NCBI GenBank assembly: GCA_026129185.1
Contig: JAHCIO010000006.1
Location: forward strand, 77,866-141,865
DNA length: 64,000 nucleotides
DNA from: Promineifilum sp019695075
GTDB taxonomy: Bacteria > Chloroflexota > Anaerolineae > Promineifilales > Promineifilaceae
Reading direction: 5' to 3'
Numbering within the stretch: position 1 is the first letter of the stretch; each line of letters begins with the position of its first letter. Both the position numbers and the translations under genes were made by a program. The notes beneath the pieces were generated by a model. It was given only the letters and a program-made list of their open reading frames with translations. It made no database searches and was not told the DNA's origin. Of this stretch, positions 8,004-17,038 are shown in pieces.

Positions 8004-8813
8004 ATGACCACCCGACAGGAGCCAATGCCCGGCACGCAAGCCATCCGCCGCGCCGTGGCCGTGCTGGAGGCCTTCGGCGACGACCGCCCGGCGTGGAGCG
8101 TCAGCGAACTGGCCACGGCCGTCGGGCTAAACCGGACGACTGTCTACCGGCTGCTGACGGCGCTGGAGAGCGTCGAGTACGTTGACCGCGACGCGGCGGC
8201 TGACACTTATCGCCTCGGCTCCGGCCTCATCGCCCTGGGCGCGCGGGCGCAGCGGGCCAACCCGGTGCGCCTGCGGGCGCGGCCGGAACTGGAGGCGCTG
8301 GCCGCGGGCACGGGCGAGACGGCCACGCTGGAGTTGCTCTCCGGTTACGAGGTGGTCATCCTCGACGAAATTCCCGGCGAATACGTCACCAGTGGCAGCC
8401 AGCACATCGGCAGCCGCTGGCCGGTCTATGCCACCTCGACGGGCAAGGCCATCCTGGCCCACCTGCCGCCGGAGGAGTTGGCCCGCGTCCTGGTCGAGCC
8501 GTTCCGGCGGCTGACGGCCCACACCCTCATCGACGTGGCGCAACTGCGCGCCTGCCTGGCCGAGCAGCGCCGCGCCGGCTACGCCGTGGCCGTCGAAGAG
8601 CTGGAGGTCGGCTTTGTCGCCGTCGGCGCGCCGCTGCTCGATGCCCGCGGCTACCCCGTGGCCGCCATCAGCCTGGGCGGCACGCGCGCCCGGCTGACCG
8701 ACGAGCGCGTGCCGGCAATCGGCAGCCTCGTCCGCGCCGCCGCCGGGCGCATCTCGCACCAACTGGGCTACCGCCCCGATTCCCCCGCCGGCCCGGGCGA
8801 CGCCGTAGCATAG
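8004..8813 (+). CDS. IclR family transcriptional regulator
   Basis: 269-residue regulator with the IclR layout. An N-terminal winged helix spans about residues 10-75 (QAIRRAVAVLEAF, then WSVSELATAVGLNRTTVYRL). The effector-binding IclR domain follows from about 85 to 260, with YATSTGKAILAHLPPEE and a C-terminal RRAGYAVAVEELEVGFVAVG. These proteins bind aromatic or small organic acid effectors and regulate adjacent catabolic genes. ATG 8004 follows GAGG at the end of the upstream gene; a second Met eight codons in is an alternative. Position inside the operon and the twin operators upstream make it the likely local regulator of the hydrolase/yitT and methyltransferase promoters. Confidence 0.92.
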   Translation: MTTRQEPMPGTQAIRRAVAVLEAFGDDRPAWSVSELATAVGLNRTTVYRLLTALESVEYVDRDAAADTYRLGSGLIALGARAQRANPVRLRARPELEALAAGTGETATLELLSGYEVVILDEIPGEYVTSGSQHIGSRWPVYATSTGKAILAHLPPEELARVLVEPFRRLTAHTLIDVAQLRACLAEQRRAGYAVAVEELEVGFVAVGAPLLDARGYPVAAISLGGTRARLTDERVPAIGSLVRAAAGRISHQLGYRPDSPAGPGDAVA

Positions 8814-8852
8814 GCTGTCAACCTGTCGCCGACGACTGAGCAAGGAGGAACA

Positions 8853-10055
8853 ATGCCGCACCCCACCCCCTTTCACACGCGAACATCGGCTGTCTGCGAC
8901 AGCCACGAGTGGCGCAACTGGTCGGGCTTCCTGTCGGCCGGCGTCTATGAGCCGTCGCATGAGCGCGAGTACTACGCCATTCGCAACAGCGCTGGACTGA
9001 TCGACGTTTCGCCACTCTACAAGTACGAAGTCACCGGCCCCGACGCCGCCCGCCTGGTCGACCGCGTCATCACCCGCGACGTGACCAAACAGAAGATCGG
9101 CCAGGTGTATTACACGCCCTGGTGCGACGCCCGCGGCAAGGTCATCGACGACGGTACGGTCTCGCGGCTGGCGGCCGACCACTTCCGCATCACTTCGGCC
9201 GACCCCAACGGCCGTTGGTTCCAGGACGTGGGCTATGGCCTGAACGCGACTGTGACCAACGTCACCGACGATCTGGCCGCGCTGGCGCTACAGGGGCCGC
9301 GCAGCCGGGTCATCCTGGAGGAGGTCGTCGAGGGCATCGACTTCGGCAAGCTGCCCTACTTCCACCTGGCCCACGGTACGGTCGATGGCTTCCCCGTCAC
9401 CGTGACGCGCACCGGCTACACCGGCGACCTGGGCTACGAGCTATGGGTGCGACCGGAGCACGCCGAGCGCTTGTGGGACGGCCTGATCGACCGCGGCAAC
9501 GGCCACGGCATCCTGCCCGCGGGCATCGTCGCCCTCGACGTCGCCCGCGTGGAGGCCGGCCTGGTGATGATCGCCGTCGATTACGTCTCCAGCCACCACG
9601 CCCTCATCGAGAGCCAGAAGTCGTCGCCCTACGAGATCGGTCTGGGCTGGGCGGTACGACTGGACAAGGGCGACTTCATCGGCAAGCGCGCCCTGGTGGC
9701 CGAGCAGGAACGCGGCTCGGCCTGGACGTTCGTCGGCGTGCAGTGCTTCTGGCCGGCGCTGGAGCGGCTGTTCGCCGAGGAGGGCCTGCCGCCGCAAGTA
9801 GCCGGGCGGGCGTCGCGCTCGGCCGTGCCCGTCTATGAGCAGGCCACCGGCAGCCGCACGCAGATCGGCCAGCTAACCAGCCATACCTTTTCGCCCATGC
9901 TCAAACAGTACATCGGCATCGGCCAGCTCTTGACGCCGGCCGCGCCAATGGGCGGCGCGGTCGATGTCGAGGTGACCGTCGAGTTCAAGCGCAAGCTCTG
10001 CCCGGCGCGGATTGTGCCGACGCCGTTCTTTGAGCCGCCGCGGAAGAGGGGATAG
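8853..10055 (+). CDS. Aminomethyltransferase family protein (GcvT/T-protein like)
   Basis: 400-residue folate-binding aminomethyltransferase of the GcvT/DmdA family. These enzymes use tetrahydrofolate to accept a C1 unit from glycine cleavage intermediates, dimethylsulfoniopropionate or N-methyl amines. Features are IRNSAGLIDVSPLYKYEVTG near 45, LVDRVITRDVTK, LALQGPRSRVIL and the folate-site region RTGYTGDLGYELWV near residue 190. The C-terminal GcvT_C barrel ends with KRKLCPARIV. AAGGAGG SD before ATG 8853. It sits 39 bp after iclR. There is no glycine-cleavage H or P protein nearby, so a role as a C1 acceptor enzyme in demethylation is more likely than in the glycine cleavage system (inference). 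Confidence 0.87.
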   Translation: MPHPTPFHTRTSAVCDSHEWRNWSGFLSAGVYEPSHEREYYAIRNSAGLIDVSPLYKYEVTGPDAARLVDRVITRDVTKQKIGQVYYTPWCDARGKVIDDGTVSRLAADHFRITSADPNGRWFQDVGYGLNATVTNVTDDLAALALQGPRSRVILEEVVEGIDFGKLPYFHLAHGTVDGFPVTVTRTGYTGDLGYELWVRPEHAERLWDGLIDRGNGHGILPAGIVALDVARVEAGLVMIAVDYVSSHHALIESQKSSPYEIGLGWAVRLDKGDFIGKRALVAEQERGSAWTFVGVQCFWPALERLFAEEGLPPQVAGRASRSAVPVYEQATGSRTQIGQLTSHTFSPMLKQYIGIGQLLTPAAPMGGAVDVEVTVEFKRKLCPARIVPTPFFEPPRKRG

Positions 10056-10175
10056 AGATTAGGGGATAGGGACTAGGGGATAGGGACTAGGGATTAGGGA
10101 TTAGGAACTAGGGGATAGGAAGGGCACTCTTACTAATCTCTAATCCCTAATCCCTAACCCCTATCCCCTTAACCC
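10056..10175. repeat. Large imperfect inverted repeat of GGGATTAG-like units
   Basis: The left arm (about 10048-10120) is a run of 7-9 bp units such as GGGATTA, GGGATAG and GGGACTAG. The right arm (about 10134-10172) carries their complement (TAATCCC, CTATCCCC). Together they can fold into a long imperfect hairpin between the GcvT-like gene and the first oxidoreductase gene. No T-tract follows, so it may be an mRNA processing or stability element, or simply a mobile-type repeat. It is not a CRISPR array: there are no unique spacers. Confidence 0.8.
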
Positions 10176-10207
10176 CTTAACCCTCACCCCCCAAAGAAGA
10201 GGACACT

Positions 10208-11800
10208 ATGACCAACCAACACTACGACGCCATCGTCATCGGCGGGGGACATAACGGCTTGGTGGCCGGGGCCTACCTGGCGCGGGCGGGCAAGAAGACG
10301 CTCATCCTGGAGAAGCGCCACCTCGTCGGCGGCGCGTCGGTGACCGAAGAAATCTACCCCGGCTTCAAGTTCACCGTCTTCTCCTACGTCGTCAGCCTCT
10401 TCCGGCCGGAGATCGTCCGCGAACTGAACTTGCCTGCCCACGGCCTGACCATCCTGCCGCTGGAGAGCACGCTGACGCCAACGCTGGACGGCGACGACTA
10501 CCTCTACCGCGACGGCGACCACTACCAGACATTGCGCAACATCGCCCGCTTCTCGCCGCGCGACGCCGACGCCTACGACGACTACGCCCGCAGCATGTAC
10601 TTCATGGCCAAGGCGGTCAAGTATATCCTCGGCGTCATCCCGCCCGACCCGACGGCACTGCACCCCAAGGACATGATGGGGCTGCTGGAGATGGCTCGCC
10701 ACTTCCTGGGGTTGGGGCAGGAGCAGCTCTATATGCTGGCCAAGCTGATGACCATGAGCGCGGCCGACTTCGTGGAGCAGTGGTTCGAGTCGGAGCCGCT
10801 CAAGGCGACGCTGTCGGCCAGTGGCATCATCGGCACCTTTCTCGGCCCGCGCTCGCCCGGCACGGCCTACGTGCTGCTGCACCACTACATGGGCGAGATC
10901 GACGGGGCCTACCGCGCCTGGGGCTTCCACAAGGGCGGCACGGGCGGCCTGGCGGAAGTGCTGGCCCAGGCGGCCCGCGCCCAGGGAGCCGAGGTGCGCT
11001 GCAACGCCGGCGTGGCTCGCGTGCTGATGTCCGGCGGGCGCGCCGCCGGCGTCGTCCTGGAGAACGGCGACGAGATTCGCGCGCCGATGGTGCTCTCCAG
11101 CCTTGACCCCAAGCAGACTTTCCTGCGCCTTGTCGATCCGCAGCAGCTACCCGACGACCTTGTCGGCGCGGTGCGCCGCTTCCAGACGCTCGGCTCGTCG
11201 GGCAAGGTCAACCTTGCTCTCGACCGGCTGCCGGAGCTGGGCTGCCGGCCGGGCGTCGGCCGCCATCTGGCCGGGGCCGTGTCCATCAGCCCCAACCTCG
11301 ACTACATCGAGCGCGCCTACGACGACGCCAAGTACGGCCACTTCTCGCGCCGCCCCTACGTCGATATCATCTTTCCCTCGATGATCGACCCCGACATGGC
11401 CCCGCCCGGCAAGCACGTCATGTCCTGCTTCGTCCAGTACGCGCCCTATGAACTGGCCGACGGCGACTGGACCGACGCCAGGCGCGAGGCCTTTGGCGAC
11501 GCCGTCGTCGATGTGCTGGCTACCTACTTCCCTAACATCCGCGACCTGATCCTGCACCGGCAAGTGCTGACGCCGGTGGACGTGGAGCGCATCACCGGCA
11601 TCACCCAGGGCAACATCTTCCACGGCGAGCTAAATCTCTCGCAACTCTTCTTCCTGCGCCCCGCTCCTGGCTATGCGAAGTATCGCACGCCCATCAAAGG
11701 CTACTACCAGTGCGGCTCCGGCACCCACCCCGGCGGCGGCATCATGGGCGCGCCGGGGCGGTTGGGGGCGTTGGAGGCATTGCGGGACTCTAGGAGCTAA
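10208..11800 (+). CDS. NAD(P)/FAD-dependent oxidoreductase, PYROXD2 / phytoene desaturase-like (copy 1)
   Basis: 530-residue flavoprotein of the phytoene-desaturase (CrtI) superfamily, closest in layout to the PYROXD2/COG1233 group. The N-terminal dinucleotide motif is VIGGGHNGLVAGAYLARAG (residues 10-28), followed by LEKRHLVGGASVTEE. The mid-domain GGTGGLAEVLAQAARAQGAEV and the C-terminal flavin-binding GSGTHPGGGIMGAPGRLGA complete the fold. No carotenoid genes are nearby, so pigment synthesis is unlikely; the substrate is unknown. The gene is followed 2 bp later by a second member of the same family, which suggests a two-subunit or sequential-step pair. Its location after the C1 genes suggests a dehydrogenase step on an amine or lipid substrate. 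Confidence 0.85.
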   Translation: MTNQHYDAIVIGGGHNGLVAGAYLARAGKKTLILEKRHLVGGASVTEEIYPGFKFTVFSYVVSLFRPEIVRELNLPAHGLTILPLESTLTPTLDGDDYLYRDGDHYQTLRNIARFSPRDADAYDDYARSMYFMAKAVKYILGVIPPDPTALHPKDMMGLLEMARHFLGLGQEQLYMLAKLMTMSAADFVEQWFESEPLKATLSASGIIGTFLGPRSPGTAYVLLHHYMGEIDGAYRAWGFHKGGTGGLAEVLAQAARAQGAEVRCNAGVARVLMSGGRAAGVVLENGDEIRAPMVLSSLDPKQTFLRLVDPQQLPDDLVGAVRRFQTLGSSGKVNLALDRLPELGCRPGVGRHLAGAVSISPNLDYIERAYDDAKYGHFSRRPYVDIIFPSMIDPDMAPPGKHVMSCFVQYAPYELADGDWTDARREAFGDAVVDVLATYFPNIRDLILHRQVLTPVDVERITGITQGNIFHGELNLSQLFFLRPAPGYAKYRTPIKGYYQCGSGTHPGGGIMGAPGRLGALEALRDSRS

Positions 11801-11802
11801 CA

Positions 11803-13374
11803 ATGACAGTATCCTACGACGTGATTATCATTGGCGCCGGACACAATGGACTTGTGGCCGCGGCGACGCTGGCCGCGGGCGGCAAGCGCGTCCTTGTCCT
11901 GGAGCAGCGGCTGGCCCTCGGCGGCGCGGCCGGCGCGGAAGAGGCCTGGCCCGGCTACCACGTGCCCACCGGGGCGATCGATGCCGCCCTCCTGCAAGAG
12001 GAGATCATCCGCAAGCTCGACCTGCCCCGCCACGGCCTGGCCTTCACGGAGCCGGCGGCGCTGCTCTTCGCGCCCCAGCCCGACGGCGGCGGCCTGACCA
12101 TCTGGCGCGACGAGGCCCGGACAACGGCCGAGATCGCCCGCCTGAGCCGCCGCGACGCCGAGCGCTGGCCCGCCTTCCGCGGCCAGGTCGAGCGCATGGC
12201 CAAGCTGCTCAGCGGCATGTTGCTGCTGGCCCCGCCCGACCTGAGCGCCCTGCGCGGCGGCGACCTGAAGGGCTGGGCGCCGCTGGCGCTGCGCCTCAAG
12301 CGGCTGGGCGACGCCGACATGATGGAACTGATGCGCGTCCTGCCGATGGCCGTCCGCGACTACCTGGACGAGTGGTTTGAGAGCGATGTGCTCAAGGGCG
12401 CGCTGGGCGGCTCGGCCGTCGTTGGCGCGACGCTGGGGCCGCGCGGCGCGGGCACAAACCTGGGCTTCTTCTACCAAAACCTCGGCGGGCTGTTGCAAGT
12501 CCGGCCCGTCGCCGGCGGCATGGGCGCGCTGGCGGCGGCGCTAGCCGCGGCGGCGCGCGCCCGCGGCGCGGAGATACGCGCCGGCGCGGCCGTGGAGCGC
12601 ATCCTCATCGAGGGCGACCTGGAGCCGACGGCCGCCGGCGTCGTCCTGGCCGGCGGCGAGACGCTTCGCGCCGGCGTTGTTCTGTCCAACGCCGACCCGC
12701 GGCGGACACTCTTCGATCTCGTCGGCCCGCAACACCTGGAGCCGGAGACGATGCGCGCCGTCCGCAACATCATCTACCGCGGCAGCACCGCGCGCGTCGA
12801 TCTGGCCCTCAACGGCCTACCCGACTTCGCCGGCGCGACCGGAACCGAGCAACTGGGCGGGCGCGTCCGCGTCAGCCCCAGCCTCGACTACCTTGAGCGG
12901 GCCTACGACGCCGCCAAGTACGGCCGCGCCTCCGAGCGCCCCTACCTGGAGATCGTCGTTCCCACCCTCAGCGCCCCGTCCCTGGCCCCAGCCGGCCACC
13001 ACATCCTGACGATCACCGCCCTCTACGCCCCCTACGCCCTGCGCGACGGCGACTGGGCCACCGAGGCGTCCGCGTTTGGCGACAGGGTGCTGGACGTGCT
13101 CGAAGGCGTCGCCCCCGGCACGCGGGCCAGGGTCGTCCACTGCCGCGTCGTCACGCCACTCGACCTGGAGCAGCGCTATGGCCTGACCGAGGGCAGCATC
13201 TACCACGGCCAGATGGGGCTGGACCAGATGTTGGTCATGCGGCCCATCCCCGGCTGGAGCCGCTACGAGACGCCGGTGCGCAATCTGTACCTCTGCGGCG
13301 CGGGGGCGCACCCCGGCGGCGGCGTCACCGGCGCGCCGGGCTACAACGCCGCCCGCGCCGTCCTGGCCCGCTGA
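11803..13374 (+). CDS. NAD(P)/FAD-dependent oxidoreductase, PYROXD2 / phytoene desaturase-like (copy 2)
   Basis: 523-residue paralogue of the preceding gene. It has the same elements in the same order: IIGAGHNGLVAAATLAAGG (residues 8-26), LEQRLALGGAAGAEE, GGMGALAAALAAAARARGAEI, DYLERAYDAAKYGRASERPY and the C-terminal GAGAHPGGGVTGAPGYNAA. The two proteins match along their whole length but have clearly diverged, so this is an old duplication. ATG 11803 lies 2 bp after the upstream stop with AGGAG inside the end of that gene, which means coupled translation. Substrate unknown. A palindrome-rich stretch follows the stop. Confidence 0.85.
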   Translation: MTVSYDVIIIGAGHNGLVAAATLAAGGKRVLVLEQRLALGGAAGAEEAWPGYHVPTGAIDAALLQEEIIRKLDLPRHGLAFTEPAALLFAPQPDGGGLTIWRDEARTTAEIARLSRRDAERWPAFRGQVERMAKLLSGMLLLAPPDLSALRGGDLKGWAPLALRLKRLGDADMMELMRVLPMAVRDYLDEWFESDVLKGALGGSAVVGATLGPRGAGTNLGFFYQNLGGLLQVRPVAGGMGALAAALAAAARARGAEIRAGAAVERILIEGDLEPTAAGVVLAGGETLRAGVVLSNADPRRTLFDLVGPQHLEPETMRAVRNIIYRGSTARVDLALNGLPDFAGATGTEQLGGRVRVSPSLDYLERAYDAAKYGRASERPYLEIVVPTLSAPSLAPAGHHILTITALYAPYALRDGDWATEASAFGDRVLDVLEGVAPGTRARVVHCRVVTPLDLEQRYGLTEGSIYHGQMGLDQMLVMRPIPGWSRYETPVRNLYLCGAGAHPGGGVTGAPGYNAARAVLAR

Positions 13375-13377
13375 TTG

Positions 13378-13461
13378 AGTGCCTGGCACTCTCTGGAGTG
13401 CCTGGCACTTTCTGGGAAAAATCTCAGAAGGTGCATCCCACCTTCTGAGGTGGGTTGCACC
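13378..13461. repeat. Palindrome cluster after the oxidoreductase pair
   Basis: Two copies of the 13 bp palindrome AGTGCCTGGCACT (13378-13390 and 13397-13409) are followed by two overlapping, mutually exclusive stems. One is CTCAGAAGGTG/CACCTTCTGAG (13423-13449). The other pairs 13430-13442 with 13449-13461. It probably acts as the transcript end for the operon, although no T-tract is present. Confidence 0.7.
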
Positions 13462-13474
13462 GGATGTAGGCGGC

Positions 13475-13503
13475 TTGCCGCCACAACTTGTTTCCCATAT
13501 CAT
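13475..13503 (+). promoter_or_regulatory. Promoter of the DUF2207 gene
   Basis: TTGCCG (13475-13480), 17 bp, TATCAT (13498-13503). The start codon follows 40 bp later at 13544 with an AAGGAG SD. Confidence 0.5.
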
Positions 13504-13543
13504 GCGTATTGAAATTGGGACTCAACAATAAGGAGCGAACCCA

Positions 13544-15244
13544 ATGTCACGCAGATTGTTACTTCCTATCCTGCTCGTCGCCCTCCTACTTTCCATCGCT
13601 GCCCAGGACGGCAAAAGCTACAGCGCCGACCGCTTCGACGTGGACGTCGCCGCTCAGGACGATGGCGCACTGCTCGTCACGGAGACGGTCGCCTTCCGCT
13701 TCGTCGGCGGGCCGTTCAGCTTCGCCTTCCGCGAGCTGCCGACCGACCACACCGACGGCATTACCAATATCGTCGCCGGAGTGGACGGCGTGCCCTGGCC
13801 TGAAGGAACCGGCCCCGGTCAGGTCGAGATCAGCGGCGGCAACCCCATTCGGATCGAGTGGCATCTGTCGCCCACGTCCGACGTGGTGCAGGACTTCACC
13901 CTCTCTTACCAGGTGCTCGGCGTCGTCCGGCACGGCGAACAGGCCGACGTGCTCGACTGGCAGGCGCTGCCCGACGACTACGACTACGATATCGCCAGCA
14001 GCACCGTGACAGTCCGCTACCCCGCCGGCATGACCCGGCAAGGCGAGCCGGAAGTGCTGGCCGGTAAGGCCGACTTCGCCGCCGGCGGCAATCAGGTCGT
14101 CTTTACCCAGGGCAACCTGTCAGCCGGCGACCCGCTGGTGGTGCGCCTGTCCTTCCCGCCGGGCAGTTTCGTCGGCGCGCCGCCCGCCTGGCAGACGCAG
14201 CAAGAGGCCCAGAACCGCTGGTCGTGGGCCTGGATCGCCGCCGCCGTGGCGACGCTCGTCGGTGGCCTGGCGGCCATTTTCGCCGGCATGCGCGGCTTTG
14301 CCCAGACGACGCGCAAGACCGACTCGCTGCTGCACAAGCCGCCCGCGGACATCCCGCCGGCCCTGGCCGGCTGGTTGTTCAACCAGTCCATCACCTGGCC
14401 CCACGGCCTGGCGACGCTGCTCGACCTGGCCGGCCGCGGCGTCGTGGCCATCGACGAGGCCACCGAGAAGAAGTGGTATCGGTCGGCCGACTTTCTCATC
14501 ACGCTATTGAAGCAGCCGACCGACGCTCGCCCCCACGAGCGCGCCCTGCTCGACCTGCTGTTCACCGGCCGCTCCGGCGCGCCCCAAGACGCCGTCAAGA
14601 TGTCGGACATGGGCCGGCTGATCACCTCGTCACGCTGGAAGACCTACACCGAAAGCCTGGAGGCCGAAGCCGACGCGCAGGGCCTCATCAGCGCCGAGGC
14701 CAAGGGGCGGCGCAATCGCTTTCTGGTCTGGGGCGTCATGCTCCTGTTCCTGGCGTTGGCGGTCTTGCTGCTGACCTTCCTCGTCGGCTCGATGTTTGGC
14801 TTCTGGCCCTTCGTGCTGGCCGCGGCCGTGGCCCTGCTAGGCCTCGTCGCGTTCATCGCCGGCGCGGCCATCTCGCCGCTGTCCGACCGTGGCGCGAAAC
14901 TGGCCGAGACCTTTGCGCCCTTCCGCCGTTTCATCGAGCAGGTCTCCCGTGGTAAGATGGACGTGCCCGACCCGGCGTACTATGAAGCGCACTTGCCCTA
15001 CGCCGCCGCCTTTGGCTACGCCGTGCCCTGGGTCAAGAAACAGGTGGATGAGGGCTATAGCGCAGTACCGGCGTACTTCCACGCCCTCAACGCGGACGAC
15101 GGCTCTCATATCGCCGTCTGGTTAGTCGCCGTCACAGCCGCGACGAACTCCGGTGGGTCGGCTTCGCCCGCTTCGGGCGCGGGCGCGGCCGGGGCCGGGG
15201 CAGCCGGCGGCGGGGCCAGCGGCGGGGCCAGCGGCGCGGGTTAA
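13544..15244 (+). CDS. DUF2207 domain-containing membrane protein
   Basis: 566-residue membrane protein. A signal peptide or first helix (residues 1-20) is followed by the extracellular DUF2207 domain (about 25-215; SADRFDVDVAAQDDGALLVTETV at its start). There is a membrane helix near 228-250 (WAWIAAAVATLVGGLAAIFAG), then a cytoplasmic segment and a helical hairpin at about 397-447. The cytoplasmic part after it includes RFIEQVSRGKMDVPDPAYYEAHLPYAAAFG, a typical region for this family. The last 35 residues are low-complexity Gly/Ala/Ser, also common in DUF2207 proteins. Function unknown. The next gene is a small lipoprotein 66 bp downstream. Confidence 0.85.
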   Translation: MSRRLLLPILLVALLLSIAAQDGKSYSADRFDVDVAAQDDGALLVTETVAFRFVGGPFSFAFRELPTDHTDGITNIVAGVDGVPWPEGTGPGQVEISGGNPIRIEWHLSPTSDVVQDFTLSYQVLGVVRHGEQADVLDWQALPDDYDYDIASSTVTVRYPAGMTRQGEPEVLAGKADFAAGGNQVVFTQGNLSAGDPLVVRLSFPPGSFVGAPPAWQTQQEAQNRWSWAWIAAAVATLVGGLAAIFAGMRGFAQTTRKTDSLLHKPPADIPPALAGWLFNQSITWPHGLATLLDLAGRGVVAIDEATEKKWYRSADFLITLLKQPTDARPHERALLDLLFTGRSGAPQDAVKMSDMGRLITSSRWKTYTESLEAEADAQGLISAEAKGRRNRFLVWGVMLLFLALAVLLLTFLVGSMFGFWPFVLAAAVALLGLVAFIAGAAISPLSDRGAKLAETFAPFRRFIEQVSRGKMDVPDPAYYEAHLPYAAAFGYAVPWVKKQVDEGYSAVPAYFHALNADDGSHIAVWLVAVTAATNSGGSASPASGAGAAGAGAAGGGASGGASGAG

Positions 15245-15310
15245 TCGGCCCCGCGCCGCGGTGGGCCGGCGATACCGGTTGGTTATTGCGGGAAGGATTG
15301 GAGGTCTGTC

Positions 15311-15820
15311 ATGAAACGAGTCACTGTTTTGCTGCTGTTGCTCGCGCTGCTGACGGTAGCCGGCTGCGGCCTGGTCAGCACGGGCGAATCGGCGGCCGAG
15401 AAAGCGGGTGAGATCGCCACGTTCGACATCCCCGCCGGCTACACCCCCGACGTGGGCATGGATCTGGCCGGCACGGTCATGGTCGGCTATAGCAACGCCG
15501 CCGAAAATGGCCACATCTATCTGATTCAGGCCCCGGCCTCGTCCAATCTGAGTCAGGCGCAGCTCGAACAGTCTCTGCGCGACGCTCTGGATTCGTCCGA
15601 CACCACGGCGGCGGTCGACGTGGAAGAAGTGCCAATGACCATTCGCGGCGAGGAAGTGACGGGCACGCTGGGCACGGCCACGGGCCAGGACAACACAACC
15701 ATGCGCGTCCTGACCGTGCCCTTCACCGGCAACGGCGGGCCGGCGCTGCTGCTGATCCAGACGCCCGAGGCAAGCTGGGATCAGGCGGCCATCGATGACT
15801 TCATCGCCTCGTTCCGCTAG
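15311..15820 (+). CDS. Small lipoprotein of unknown function
   Basis: 169-residue predicted lipoprotein. It has a short basic start (MKRV), a hydrophobic helix and a lipobox ending at Cys19 (LTVAGC). The mature part is a single compact domain with alternating hydrophobic strands (GTVMVGYSNAAENGHIYLIQAP, then TMRVLTVPFTG) and resembles the small secreted domains that end in WDQAAIDDFIASFR. I do not recognise a family. It lies between the DUF2207 gene and an M28 peptidase gene (15 bp gap), probably cotranscribed, and would be anchored to the outer face of the membrane. Confidence 0.75.
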   Translation: MKRVTVLLLLLALLTVAGCGLVSTGESAAEKAGEIATFDIPAGYTPDVGMDLAGTVMVGYSNAAENGHIYLIQAPASSNLSQAQLEQSLRDALDSSDTTAAVDVEEVPMTIRGEEVTGTLGTATGQDNTTMRVLTVPFTGNGGPALLLIQTPEASWDQAAIDDFIASFR

Positions 15821-15835
15821 TCGTCGGTTGATGAG

Positions 15836-17038
15836 ATGAGCGACCAGACGACAGTCGAGCAGATTCGCGCCCACCTGGCGGCATTGGTGCGCTGGCCGGA
15901 CGGCCGTCCCGTCGGCTCGCCGGCCAACCACGCCGCTCAGGACGCCATCGCCGAGGCGCTGGCCGCCGCCGGCTACGAGGTGGAACAGCAGAGTTTCGAC
16001 TGCCTCGACTGGCAGCTGGAGGGGGCCGAGCTATGGATGGGCGACGGCCCCCTGCCGGTGCTGGCCAACCCCTTCTCGCCGCCCTGCGACGTGACCGCGC
16101 CGCTGGTGGCCATTGCCAGCCTGGCGGACCTGGAGGACGCGGCGCTGAGCGGCCACATCGCCCTGCTGCACGACGGGCTGTCGGCCGAGCCGCTTTTCCC
16201 GCGCAACTACCCCTTCTTCACCCACGAGGAGCACCGGCGCGTCGTCGGCCTGCTGGAGGAAAAGGGCGCGCGGGCGATCATCGCCGTCAGCCCCTTCGCG
16301 ACCAACATCGCGCCGGTGATCGAGGACGGTGACTTCCACCTGCCCTCGGTGACGGTCAGCGACGACGTCGGCGCGGTGCTGTTGGCGGCCGGGGGCGCGT
16401 CGGTGACGGTGCGCGTGCGCAGCAGCATCCGCCCCGGCCGCGCGGCCAACGTCATCGGCCGGCGCGCCCACCCCGCACGCGAGAAGCTGGTGGTTTGCGC
16501 CCATTTCGACACCAAGCCGGGCACGCCCGGCGCGCTCGACAACGCCGCCGGCGTGGCCACGGTTCTGGCCCTGGCCAAGCGCCTGGCCGCCGCGCCGGCG
16601 ACCAACCTGGAGGTCGTCGCCTTCAACGGCGAAGACCACTACGCCGCGCCGGGCGAGATGGCTTACATTGCCGGCTGCGGCGGCGAATTCGGCCGCATCG
16701 CCCTGCTGGTCAACATCGACGGCATCGGCCGGCGCGACGCGCCGACGACCGTCGCCTTCTTCAACTGCGCCGACGACTGGGCGGCGAAGGTGCGCGCGGC
16801 GATGGCCGGCTGGCCCGATCTGGCCGAGACCGAGCCGTGGCCCCAGAGCGACCACATGGTGTTCGCCATGCGCGGCGTGCCCTGCCTGGCCATCACGTCG
16901 GGCGACATCCACCAGCTCGTCGGCTCGGTCATCCACACGCCGGCGGACACGCTCGACCTGCTCGATCCGGAGCGCATGGCCGCGGCGGTCGATTTCCTGG
17001 CCGAAGTCCTGTCGCCACCCTTGCCCAATCGCGGCTAG
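15836..17038 (+). CDS. M28 family zinc aminopeptidase
   Basis: 400-residue di-zinc exopeptidase of the M28 family. Candidate ligands are all present: His223 and Asp225 in CAHFDTKPG, Asp235 in ALDNAAG, Glu266-Asp267 in FNGEDHYA (catalytic Glu plus a ligand that is usually Glu), Asp294 in NIDGIG and His367 in IHTPADTLD. Residues 60-200 match a PA-type insertion preceding the peptidase domain. No signal peptide is visible, so it is likely cytoplasmic, which is unusual since many M28 enzymes are secreted. Its stop overlaps the stop of the convergent lipoprotein gene by 4 bp (CTAG shared by both strands). Confidence 0.87.
   Translation: MSDQTTVEQIRAHLAALVRWPDGRPVGSPANHAAQDAIAEALAAAGYEVEQQSFDCLDWQLEGAELWMGDGPLPVLANPFSPPCDVTAPLVAIASLADLEDAALSGHIALLHDGLSAEPLFPRNYPFFTHEEHRRVVGLLEEKGARAIIAVSPFATNIAPVIEDGDFHLPSVTVSDDVGAVLLAAGGASVTVRVRSSIRPGRAANVIGRRAHPAREKLVVCAHFDTKPGTPGALDNAAGVATVLALAKRLAAAPATNLEVVAFNGEDHYAAPGEMAYIAGCGGEFGRIALLVNIDGIGRRDAPTTVAFFNCADDWAAKVRAAMAGWPDLAETEPWPQSDHMVFAMRGVPCLAITSGDIHQLVGSVIHTPADTLDLLDPERMAAAVDFLAEVLSPPLPNRG

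Noticed and set aside
10056..10175. CRISPR-like array
   Set aside because: Units are 7-9 bp, degenerate, in inverted arms and without spacers; no cas genes.
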